A stretch of DNA of 64,000 nucleotides from contig JAEKLF010000057.1 of the NCBI GenBank assembly GCA_019509985.1, positions 16,514 to 80,513 of the forward strand. Direction: 5' to 3'. Source of the stretch: Burkholderiales bacterium (GTDB lineage: Bacteria; Pseudomonadota; Gammaproteobacteria; Burkholderiales; Burkholderiaceae_C). A model generated the notes under the pieces. It made no database searches, was not told where the DNA came from, and saw only the letters and a list, made by a program, of their open reading frames with translations. Shown in pieces: positions 24,881-32,548 of this stretch. Position 1 is the stretch's first letter; each line of letters begins with the position of its first letter. Position numbers and translations under genes: made by a program.

Positions 24881-26037
24881 TCACCGCCGCCCAGACGCAG
24901 ACGCTGCTTGCCGCCATCATTCTGGTGGCCGCCCTGGCCACGCTCGTGTGGCTGGCGCTCGCGCTGATCGCACGCATCGCGCCGCGCGCCTCGCTGGCGA
25001 TGGCCTGCGCGAACGCGGCCGCCGCGCTGTCGCTGACCCTCCATGCGCTGCGCGGCGTGCTGCCCGACGCCGTCAGCTACTGGCCCGGCGACGTGCTCGC
25101 CGTCGCGTCCTTCGCGCTGCTCGGCGCGGCGGCGCCGGCCATCACGACGCGCCAGTTGGTCTGGAAGCCCGGGGCCGCCGTCGTCGTCGTCGCGGCCCTG
25201 GCGCTGCTCGCCCTGCCCTATGACGGCGACCTGCGCTGGCAGGCCCGCCTCGTCAACGGCGCCGGCGCCGGCCTCACGCTGGCGGCCGGCATCGCTGCCT
25301 GGCGCAGCCTGGGCGGCCCGGCCAACGGCCGGCGCACGCCCGCGCCGCTGGCCCTGCCGCTCTTCCTCATCGCGCTGCTGATGGCCGCGCGCAGCCTGGA
25401 GACCGTCGTCCACCCCGGCACCATGCCGGACATGCGCCTGCCGACCGAGTTCAACCTCGTCTTCCTGTGGACGGCCCTGGTGCTGACGCTGCTGCAGAAT
25501 GCGACGCTGGCCTTCCTGGTGCTGATGCGCCTCATCTTGCGCATCGAGCGACTACTGGAGCGCGACCCGCTGACCGACACGCTGAACCGCCGCGCCTTCG
25601 ACCAGTCGCTGGAGCAGGCCCACGCCTGGCTCAAGCGCGGCCGCGGCTATGCCCTGGTCATGATCGACATGGACCGCTTCAAGCAGCTCAACGACAGCCT
25701 GGGCCACGCGGCTGGCGACGCGGCGCTGCGCCAGATGGTGCGCGAGCTGCAGCCCTGCCTGCGCGAGGTGGACCGCTTCGGCCGCCTGGGCGGCGAGGAG
25801 TTTTGCGTGCTGCTACCCGACACCGACCTCGCCGGCGCCGCCCTGGTGGCCGAGCGCATGCGCGCCCTCGTCGACGCCGCGCCGCTGCGCTGGCTGGAGC
25901 AGGACTGGCCGCTGAGCGCGAGCTTCGGCATCGCCGAGGGCGAACGTGAGGACGAGAGTGGCGACATGGTGCTGGCGCGCGCCGATGCGGCCCTGTACCG
26001 CGCCAAGAACCAGGGCCGCAACGTGGTGCAGGCTTGA
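24877..26037 (+). CDS. Membrane diguanylate cyclase (GGDEF), copy 2
   Basis: The 386-residue paralogue of the preceding gene has six or so membrane helices, then DPLTDTLNRRAF, MIDMDRFKQLNDSLGHAAGD, the I-site REVD and LGGEEF. The two share layout and catalytic core but differ in the membrane part, suggesting duplication followed by input divergence. ATGA coupling implies a two-gene operon. The 88-bp gap to the following convergent gene holds only a 26-codon frame (26043-26123) that I do not support. Confidence 0.9.
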   Translation: MITAAQTQTLLAAIILVAALATLVWLALALIARIAPRASLAMACANAAAALSLTLHALRGVLPDAVSYWPGDVLAVASFALLGAAAPAITTRQLVWKPGAAVVVVAALALLALPYDGDLRWQARLVNGAGAGLTLAAGIAAWRSLGGPANGRRTPAPLALPLFLIALLMAARSLETVVHPGTMPDMRLPTEFNLVFLWTALVLTLLQNATLAFLVLMRLILRIERLLERDPLTDTLNRRAFDQSLEQAHAWLKRGRGYALVMIDMDRFKQLNDSLGHAAGDAALRQMVRELQPCLREVDRFGRLGGEEFCVLLPDTDLAGAALVAERMRALVDAAPLRWLEQDWPLSASFGIAEGEREDESGDMVLARADAALYRAKNQGRNVVQA

Positions 26038-26125
26038 ACGCGATGGAGGGCGGCATGACGCAGGATCTGCCGGACTTCATGGCTGGCATCGGCACCGCGC
26101 CGCGCCCCGGCCTGCGCAGCTGACT

Positions 26126-27142
26126 CTAGGGCTGCGCGCCGGCGCGGAAGAAGGCGCCCACGCCGGTCAACATCTCCTCGGTGACCTGGCTCCAGTAATG
26201 GAAGCTGTGGCCGCCCGGGTCTTCGCGATAGTCGGGCCGCCTGGGCAAGGCCGCGACCAGCGCGCGGTTGCCGGGCAGCAGATCGTCCTCGGTGCCACAA
26301 CGCAGCACCAATTCGACCGGCAGCCCGCCCGCGCGCTTCACGTCGGCGATGAGCTCGTCCGGATACCAGCCGGCCAGCGCATGGGCATGGCCCCAGCGCT
26401 GCGGCGCCGCCAGCGGCAGCTTCACCGCGCCATAGCCGCCCAGGGACATGCCGGCGATGGCCGACTGCGCACGCGTCGGCGCCAGGCCGTAGCGCGCCTG
26501 GAGCCAGGCCGGCAGCTCGTCGACGATGAAGCGCTCGGCCGGGCCGTCGTAGCGACGGCCGTTGCTGCTCGGCATGACGATGACGAAGGGTCGCACGCGT
26601 CCGGAGGCGATGAGGCGGTCGGCATAACGCTCGACATGGCCGGTGCGGAACCACTGGTCCGCGTCCATGCCGCCACCGTGCAGCAGCCACAGCACCGGCA
26701 ACGCCTGGCCACGTTCGAAGCCGGCCGGCAGGTAGACATTGACCTTGACGGCCTGGCCGAAGGCGGCCGACGGCACCTGCTGCGTCTCGACGCGGCCAGC
26801 GCCGGTCGCCGGCGGCGACCAGGGGCCCTCGCCGACGAAGACGAAGGAGTGCTGGCCGCCCTGGCCGTCGGCGTCGTGGTCGGGCGTCGCCGGGTCGTGC
26901 TGCCAGCGGCCGTCGACAACGAACTTGTAGAGCCACTGGCCGGGCGCCAGGTCCAGCCGCAGCCGCCAGATGCCGTCGGCGCCACGCGCCATCGCCCGCT
27001 TGTGCGCGTCCCAGCCCGTCATCTCGCCGGCCAGGAAGACCTGGCGCGCCTGCGGCGCCGCCAGCGCGAACGTGACGGGGTCGGCCCGGGCCGCCGCGGC
27101 GAACAGCAGCGCGGCGAGACAGCACAGCAGCTTGGGTTTCAT
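26126..27142 (-). CDS. Secreted esterase with N-terminal CBM48-like domain
   Basis: The 338-residue product has a signal peptide (cut after AAARA) and an E-set/CBM48-like domain at about 25-105 (VFLAGEMTGWDAHKRAM, GQWLYKFVVDGRWQHDP). An esterase-D/Fes-like alpha/beta hydrolase follows (PF00756), with LLHGGGMDADQWF, nucleophile in AGMSLGGYGA, a probable acid in RCGTEDD and histidine in GGHSFHYW. This layout occurs in enterochelin esterases and feruloyl/acetyl xylan esterases. No siderophore genes are near, so a polysaccharide or xenobiotic ester is equally possible. Confidence 0.85.
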   Translation of the reverse strand: MKPKLLCCLAALLFAAAARADPVTFALAAPQARQVFLAGEMTGWDAHKRAMARGADGIWRLRLDLAPGQWLYKFVVDGRWQHDPATPDHDADGQGGQHSFVFVGEGPWSPPATGAGRVETQQVPSAAFGQAVKVNVYLPAGFERGQALPVLWLLHGGGMDADQWFRTGHVERYADRLIASGRVRPFVIVMPSSNGRRYDGPAERFIVDELPAWLQARYGLAPTRAQSAIAGMSLGGYGAVKLPLAAPQRWGHAHALAGWYPDELIADVKRAGGLPVELVLRCGTEDDLLPGNRALVAALPRRPDYREDPGGHSFHYWSQVTEEMLTGVGAFFRAGAQP

Positions 27143-27234
27143 CGGGCTTGCAGCGAGGTGAATCGGCCCGCGAGATTGCCACAGCGCAGCCCGCCTGCGT
27201 TCACACTTCGTGCCACTCCGGAAACCTCACCGCC

Positions 27235-27843
27235 ATGGACCTCGACCCCAAAGACCTCATCGACCAAGCCGCCGAAGCCGCCCCGGCCCGCGAGTCCAGC
27301 GCGATGCGGCTGAACGCCGCCGTCGCCATCACGGTCGCCGTGCTCGCCACCTTCATGGGCATCTGCAAGGTCAAGGACGACAACATCGTGCAGGCCATGC
27401 AGCAGGCCCAGGCCGACAAGCTCGACCACTGGGCCTACTACCAGTCGCGTACCGTGCGCGTCGACGTGGCCGAGTCCACCGCCACGCAATTGGAGCTGGC
27501 CAAGGCCGGTGCGCCGGCCGCCCAAGGCCCGGCCTATGACCAGGCCATTGCCGGCTACCGCGCCAAGGCGGCGGACCAGGCCAGGAAGCGCGACGACCTC
27601 AAGACCCAGGCCGAGACCGACCAGAAAACCTACGACTCGCTGAACTACCGCGACGACCAGTTCGATCTGTCCGACGCACTGCTCGCCATCGCCATCGCAC
27701 TGCTCGCGGTCACGGCGCTGACCCGGCTGTGGCCGCTGTTCTTCGTCGCCCTGGTGCCGACCTTCTTCGGCGTGCTGATGGGCGTCGCCGGCCTGGCGGC
27801 GCTGCCCATCCATCCGGATGGGCTGGTCAAGCTGTTGTCGTAG
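27235..27843 (+). CDS. DUF4337 membrane protein
   Basis: A 202-residue protein with an N-terminal membrane helix (AAVAITVAVLATFMGIC), a helical charged middle (KVKDDNIVQAMQQAQADKLD, then HWAYYQSRTVR) and two C-terminal helices (LLAIAIALLAVTALT and a following hydrophobic hairpin). This is the DUF4337 plan; function unknown. Start at 27235 is the first ATG followed by a sensible soluble N-terminus. It is divergent from the esterase gene. Confidence 0.82.
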   Translation: MDLDPKDLIDQAAEAAPARESSAMRLNAAVAITVAVLATFMGICKVKDDNIVQAMQQAQADKLDHWAYYQSRTVRVDVAESTATQLELAKAGAPAAQGPAYDQAIAGYRAKAADQARKRDDLKTQAETDQKTYDSLNYRDDQFDLSDALLAIAIALLAVTALTRLWPLFFVALVPTFFGVLMGVAGLAALPIHPDGLVKLLS

Positions 27844-27895
27844 CCGGCCGCCCTCAAGGGATCACGCGAGCATGCGCGTACGCCGCGCTGGACGT

Positions 27896-28783
27896 TCACA
27901 CCACAGTTCGAGCGAACTCGACGAAAGCCCTGACTTTGGCGGGCTGGCGTCGACTGTTTGACACGACGGCATGGACCGGCTGCCGCGGGCTCTCCCATTC
28001 CGGCAGCACGCGGCGCAACACGCCCGACTGCAGCGCCGGCCGGACCGCCAGCTCGTAGGGCCGCGCGAGCCCACAGCCGTTGATCGCGGCGTCGATGGCT
28101 CCCGCGCCATCGCGCACGGCCAGGCGAATGGACGGCGAGGCCACGCACCGCTGCGTGCCGCGCTGCATTTCCCACCGCGTGGCGGACATTTCATCGGGCA
28201 TCGTGTAGACGATGGCGTCGTGCGCGGCCAACGCGTCCGGATCTGCCGGCGCGCCGCGTCGTGCCAGATAGGCGGGCGACGCACAAATGACGAATTGAGC
28301 CCATCCCAGGTGGGTCGCGACGAGGCTGGAATCAGGCAGCTCACCGATGCAGAGCACGACGTCCAGGCCGCGATCGAGCAGCGCACCCGCGTCGTTGGAA
28401 GACATCATGTCCAACCGCAGGTCGGGATGCCGCGCAAGAAACCCGTCCAGGCGCGGCAGCAATGCGAAACGCATCGCGGGGTGCACGCCGAAGCGCAAGG
28501 TGCCGTGCGTGCGCACCAGGCCGCGCCGCGCGGCCAACTCGCTGTCCTCGAGCTGCTGCAGCATGTCGTGGCAACAGGCGTGATACGCCTTGCCGTCGTC
28601 GGTGAGTGACAACTTGCGCGTGGATCGGGAGAACAGGGTGAAGCCGATCTCGTCTTCGAGCGAAGTGAGCGCCTTGCTGAGCGCCGAGGGGCCGACATCG
28701 ATCTCGCGGGCGGCGGCGGCGAAGCTGCCGGCCTCCACGGTGCGCACGAAGTAAGTGATGGCCTTCAATTTGTCGATGCCCAT
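27896..28783 (-). CDS. LysR-family transcriptional regulator
   Basis: A 295-residue LysR protein: DNA-binding domain at residues about 5-65 (AITYFVRTVEAGSFAAAARE, then LSKALTSLEDEIGFTLFSR) and a CrgA-like substrate domain. It is divergent from the NTF2-like/Bug gene pair with 123 bp between, so control of that pair is a reasonable guess. Ligand unknown. Confidence 0.86.
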   Translation of the reverse strand: MGIDKLKAITYFVRTVEAGSFAAAAREIDVGPSALSKALTSLEDEIGFTLFSRSTRKLSLTDDGKAYHACCHDMLQQLEDSELAARRGLVRTHGTLRFGVHPAMRFALLPRLDGFLARHPDLRLDMMSSNDAGALLDRGLDVVLCIGELPDSSLVATHLGWAQFVICASPAYLARRGAPADPDALAAHDAIVYTMPDEMSATRWEMQRGTQRCVASPSIRLAVRDGAGAIDAAINGCGLARPYELAVRPALQSGVLRRVLPEWESPRQPVHAVVSNSRRQPAKVRAFVEFARTVV

Positions 28784-28906
28784 GTCGCCTCCCAGGCATC
28801 AACTGCCGGATTGCCGAAAGTTTGGCACGGGTGACATGCCGTGGCACCGCTGTGCGGGCCGGTCGTTTGGCCTCACGATCCGTCGCACGACCCCGAGCCT
28901 CCTGCC

Positions 28907-29356
28907 ATGCCAGCATTGCCCTCCACCCTCGACCCCGCCAACGTCCAGAGACTGCAGGAGCTGGCCATGCGCTGGCAGCGTGCCTGGAACCATCACGACA
29001 TGGACGAGATCGCCGCATGGGTTGCGCCGGACGTGGACTTCGTGACCGTGACGGGCCTGTGGCTGCGCGGTCGCGCCGAGTTCCTGGAGCAACACAGGAG
29101 GCTGCATCGCACGCAGATGCGCGACAGCTCTTGGACGACATTGGCGAGCACGGCCCGCCTGGCGTGCGAGGGGCTGGCACTGCAGCACGTCGAATGGTGC
29201 ATCGAAGGTGACCGAGACCCGGACGAGACGCCACGCGCGCCACGGCGCGGCGTCTTCACCTGGGTCGTCTCGCTGCACGACCCGCTGTCGATTCTTGCGG
29301 CGCACAACACGAACCTCGCCGCCCATGTGAGGCACCGGCTGGTATCGAGCAACTGA
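28907..29356 (+). CDS. NTF2/SnoaL-like (DUF4440) protein
   Basis: A 149-residue protein with the first helix LQELAMRWQRAWNHHDMDEI, then AAWVAPDVDFVTVTGLWLRG, a helix containing FLEQHRRLHRTQM and terminal strands. These fit the SgcJ/EcaC-type NTF2 fold. No catalytic residues are assigned. The ATG at 28907 is chosen; the longer frame adds a proline-rich segment unlike the family. It precedes the Bug gene by 15 bp, so the two probably form one transcript. Confidence 0.7.
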   Translation: MPALPSTLDPANVQRLQELAMRWQRAWNHHDMDEIAAWVAPDVDFVTVTGLWLRGRAEFLEQHRRLHRTQMRDSSWTTLASTARLACEGLALQHVEWCIEGDRDPDETPRAPRRGVFTWVVSLHDPLSILAAHNTNLAAHVRHRLVSSN

Positions 29357-29371
29357 CCGTCAAGGCGACGC

Positions 29372-30346
29372 ATGATTCGGAAACTGGCTACACCCCTGCT
29401 GCTGGCCTTGTGCCTGCTGCCTTCCATCGGCGCCCGAGGCCAAGGTTTTCCTGACAGGCCCGTCCGTCTCATCGTGGGTGCCGGTGCGGGCAGCTTCCCC
29501 GATCAGGTCGCCCGCCGGCTTGCCGAGGGGCTGTCGGCGCAATGGAAGCAGCCGATCATCATTGACAACCGACCCGGCGCCGGCGGCATCGCGGCGATGG
29601 GCCAGTTCGCCAAGGAGCCGGCCGACGGCTACACGCTGGCGCTCGCCACGATGTCGCAGCTGGTCTTCAACCGCTTTCTGTTCCAGAGCCTGCCTTACGA
29701 CCCCGTGCGGGATGTCCACCCCGTGGGCACCATCATGCGCGGCTCGATGATGATCGTCGCGCATCCCGGGTTCGCCGCACGGTCGATCAGCGATCTCGTC
29801 TCGATGGCCCGGCGCAAACCGGGCGACATCGATTTCGCAGTCCCTGCGAACGGGAGTCCGCCGCACGTCGTGCTTGGCATGTTCATGGCGGTCACGCACA
29901 CGTCCTACTCGGTTGTCCCTTACAAGACCGGGGCCGATGCGGTGGTGCAGGTGGCGTCAGGGCAGGTGCCCCTGTTCATCGACGCCGTGCCGGTCGTGGC
30001 CGGGCTGGTGCAGAGCGGCAGACTGCGGGCGTTGGCTGTCACCGGAAAGGAACGGGCGGCACCGTTTCCTGATGTGCCGACGGTGGCCGAGCAGGGCTAT
30101 CCGGGCTTCAACGGCGAAGCCTGGATGGGCCTGGTCGCGCGGCCCGGAACACCCAAGGACGTGCTCAAGCGCCTGAGTGACGGGTTGGTGAGCGCGCTGG
30201 GCTCCGACGCGCTGCGCCGCTTCCTCGAGACCTCCGGCGCGCATCCGGAAACCACCACACCCGAGGAGTTTGCGGCGCTCATCCGAACGGACTCCGAGCA
30301 TTGGGGGCGGGTCATACGCGACATGCATTTGACGCTCGACCCCTGA
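29372..30346 (+). CDS. Tripartite tricarboxylate transporter substrate-binding protein (Bug family)
   Basis: The 324-residue periplasmic protein has a signal peptide (cut near ARGQG) followed by the Bug signature FPDRPVRLIVGAGAG, the loop IDNRPGAGGIAAM and PFPDVPTVAEQGYPGF. Bug proteins bind carboxylates and similar solutes; they are numerous in Burkholderiales and usually orphans. No TctA/TctB membrane partners occur in the window. Confidence 0.92.
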   Translation: MIRKLATPLLLALCLLPSIGARGQGFPDRPVRLIVGAGAGSFPDQVARRLAEGLSAQWKQPIIIDNRPGAGGIAAMGQFAKEPADGYTLALATMSQLVFNRFLFQSLPYDPVRDVHPVGTIMRGSMMIVAHPGFAARSISDLVSMARRKPGDIDFAVPANGSPPHVVLGMFMAVTHTSYSVVPYKTGADAVVQVASGQVPLFIDAVPVVAGLVQSGRLRALAVTGKERAAPFPDVPTVAEQGYPGFNGEAWMGLVARPGTPKDVLKRLSDGLVSALGSDALRRFLETSGAHPETTTPEEFAALIRTDSEHWGRVIRDMHLTLDP

Positions 30347-30403
30347 GGTACTTTGGCGCTGGGACTCTCGAGCAGCGTCCCTTGGGCAGGCCAGTTCGAC
30401 CCG

Positions 30404-32404
30404 CTAAATGTTGGTGCTCGACGGGATACGGCTCGGCAGCAGGTATTCATACGGCCGCGCACGCGCCAGGTTGCGCTGCCGGATGCTGCTCTCAACGCCG
30501 GCCAGCGAGCCACGAAAGCGATCCAGCGGGCCGCCCGGGCTCGTGATCGCCGGGTCGAGCAGGACCGGCAGGTAGGGGAAGGCGTTGTCGCGGTAGTCGC
30601 CCAGCATGCGGTAGTAAACGCCGCCAAGGATGTGGAACAGCAGGATCTGCTCCTGCGCCGCCAGCCGCGACGGCAGCATCTGCGACCAGCTCGCCTCGGT
30701 TTGCCCGGCCGCTCCGACGGGTGCCGGCGTGCCGCCCATGCCGGCGTAGAACGGGGCGTAGGTCATCAACGACGACTGCGGGAAGTTGACGGCCGCGTGC
30801 TGCGCGCTGGCATTGAAGATGATCGCCGTCACCACCATGACCAGCTGGCTGCGCGTCGTGATGGCCCTGAAGCCCTTGATCTTGCCGCTCACCGCCAGCT
30901 CGCTGGCCCAGGCCTTGAGCTCGTAGTCGCCGGTCACGTCGCCATCGTTCGCGTAATACACGGCGACGTACTCGCCCACCCATTGCTGGATCGCGTTCCA
31001 GACCAGCAGCGCGTCGTCGCGATAGGGGTAGTCGGGCAGCTGGCTGACGTCGTCCACGCCGCGTGCGCGCAGGTCGTTGGGCAGCATGTTGTCGTAGAAG
31101 TCGTAGGCCAGCCGGTCGCGCCCGCATTCGCGCTGCAGCGTCTCGATGGGCGCGGCCAGGATGGCATCGCCCGTGGTGAGCGGGCCCATGATGATCAGCG
31201 TGGCGGCCTCGTTGATGAACATCGCGCCTTCGAGGTGCGGGGCCAGCAGCCGGCTCAGCGGATGCTGGACCGCAAGCTGGCGCTGCGTCGCCATCGCGAA
31301 GGCCTCGGACATCAGGTGCGTGCGGCCCAGGTGCACGAACATCTCGTGGTAGTTGAAGTCGGCGACCTGCACGGCCGTCTTGGCCGATTGCCAGGCCCAG
31401 TAGGCCTCTGCGTTGGCCATGTCGTCGACGCGCAGGACCATTGGGCTCAGCGACGAGTCCTGCCCGCACTGGATCGCGACCGGCACCAGTGAGCGGCCGC
31501 CCTTGGGACGCGCGAACAGCGCGATCGGCGCATAGCCGTAGTCCGTGCCCGTCAGCGGCTTGTTGACCGCGCCGGCCGGCGCCATGCCGCCCAGGCTCTC
31601 GTAGTCGAGCAGGTAGAGCCGGCCGCTGCCGGCGGCGTCGAGCAGGCTGTCGCTGCCGCCCATGGCCTGGCGGTATTGCGCGTCGCTGAGCGGGAACTTG
31701 GGCGGCAGTGCGGCCACCTTCCTGATCAGCATCGGGTTGGGTCCGCCCACGCGCATGTAGGAGAAGCTGTCGTTGTCGTGCAGCAGTTGCGCGATCGCGG
31801 GCTTCTCGATGGTCACGAACAGCGCGTCGTACTGCGCCACCGTCTTGGCCTGGCCGCCCTGCCCGGCTTGGGCCATCAGGTTGGCGTGGATCTGCTTGAG
31901 CTGGGTGGCGATGTCAGCCACGGTCGTCGTCAGGCTGGCAAGCAGCGTGAGCGCAGCCACGGGCAGTTTCAGCAGGCCGGCATTGGCGGCGGCCAGGCTG
32001 TCGAAGCTGGCCTGCGTGGCCGCGAGCCGGGTGCGCAGGCCGTCCAGCGTCTGCAGGCTGCTCGTCGCGACCGCACTGGGCGCGAGCGACGCGGCGAGAT
32101 TGGTGACGGCCTCGACGGCGAGCGCCGAGGTCCTGAGCTGATGCTCCAGCGTGGGCAGCTCGGCCGGTGGCACGACGGCCGCCATCGGCACGCCGGCGAG
32201 GTTGAGGTGAGATTCGGTCCAGAGGTAGGTCGCCTGCTGCGCGACGAGCTGCAGCCGGCGTGTCGTGGCGCTGAGCAGGTCCGTTTTCTGCGGCAGGCTC
32301 GGCCTGGGCACGGGCACCGTCGCTGCGACCCGGGACGGCGCACCGGCCAGCAAACCCAGGCCACCCATCGAGGCGGACCACTTGACGATGTCTCTGCGTT
32401 TCAT
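30404..32404 (-). CDS. Bacterial lipoxygenase with Tat signal
   Basis: The 666-residue protein starts MKRRDIVKWSASMGGLGLLA, a twin-arginine type signal, then a lipoxygenase catalytic domain without a visible PLAT barrel. All iron ligands can be read: H358 and H363 in VHLGRTHLMSEAF, H536 and N540 in AQHAAVNFPQ, and the C-terminal I666 (last codon ATT). HPLSRLLAPHLEGAMFIN follows as in animal, plant and Pseudomonas LoxA enzymes. It should add O2 to polyunsaturated fatty acids in the periplasm or outside. GGAG lies 8 bases before the ATG at 32404. It follows the M13 peptidase by 144 bp on the same strand. Confidence 0.92.
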   Translation of the reverse strand: MKRRDIVKWSASMGGLGLLAGAPSRVAATVPVPRPSLPQKTDLLSATTRRLQLVAQQATYLWTESHLNLAGVPMAAVVPPAELPTLEHQLRTSALAVEAVTNLAASLAPSAVATSSLQTLDGLRTRLAATQASFDSLAAANAGLLKLPVAALTLLASLTTTVADIATQLKQIHANLMAQAGQGGQAKTVAQYDALFVTIEKPAIAQLLHDNDSFSYMRVGGPNPMLIRKVAALPPKFPLSDAQYRQAMGGSDSLLDAAGSGRLYLLDYESLGGMAPAGAVNKPLTGTDYGYAPIALFARPKGGRSLVPVAIQCGQDSSLSPMVLRVDDMANAEAYWAWQSAKTAVQVADFNYHEMFVHLGRTHLMSEAFAMATQRQLAVQHPLSRLLAPHLEGAMFINEAATLIIMGPLTTGDAILAAPIETLQRECGRDRLAYDFYDNMLPNDLRARGVDDVSQLPDYPYRDDALLVWNAIQQWVGEYVAVYYANDGDVTGDYELKAWASELAVSGKIKGFRAITTRSQLVMVVTAIIFNASAQHAAVNFPQSSLMTYAPFYAGMGGTPAPVGAAGQTEASWSQMLPSRLAAQEQILLFHILGGVYYRMLGDYRDNAFPYLPVLLDPAITSPGGPLDRFRGSLAGVESSIRQRNLARARPYEYLLPSRIPSSTNI

Positions 32405-32548
32405 TTTGATTTCTCCAGCGGCCCGGCAGGCCAAGCCTAGCCAGAAAGACCGCGACGCAGGCGCGAATTCTTGCAACCGCGCGTCACCGCATGGGCAGTC
32501 ATCCAGGGCGAGTGCAACTGCCCGGCAAGCCTCGTCGGCCGCCCAAGG

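Noticed and set aside
26043..26123. A 26-codon plus-strand frame behind the second diguanylate cyclase
   Set aside because: Too short, no ribosome-binding site of note and no similarity recognised.
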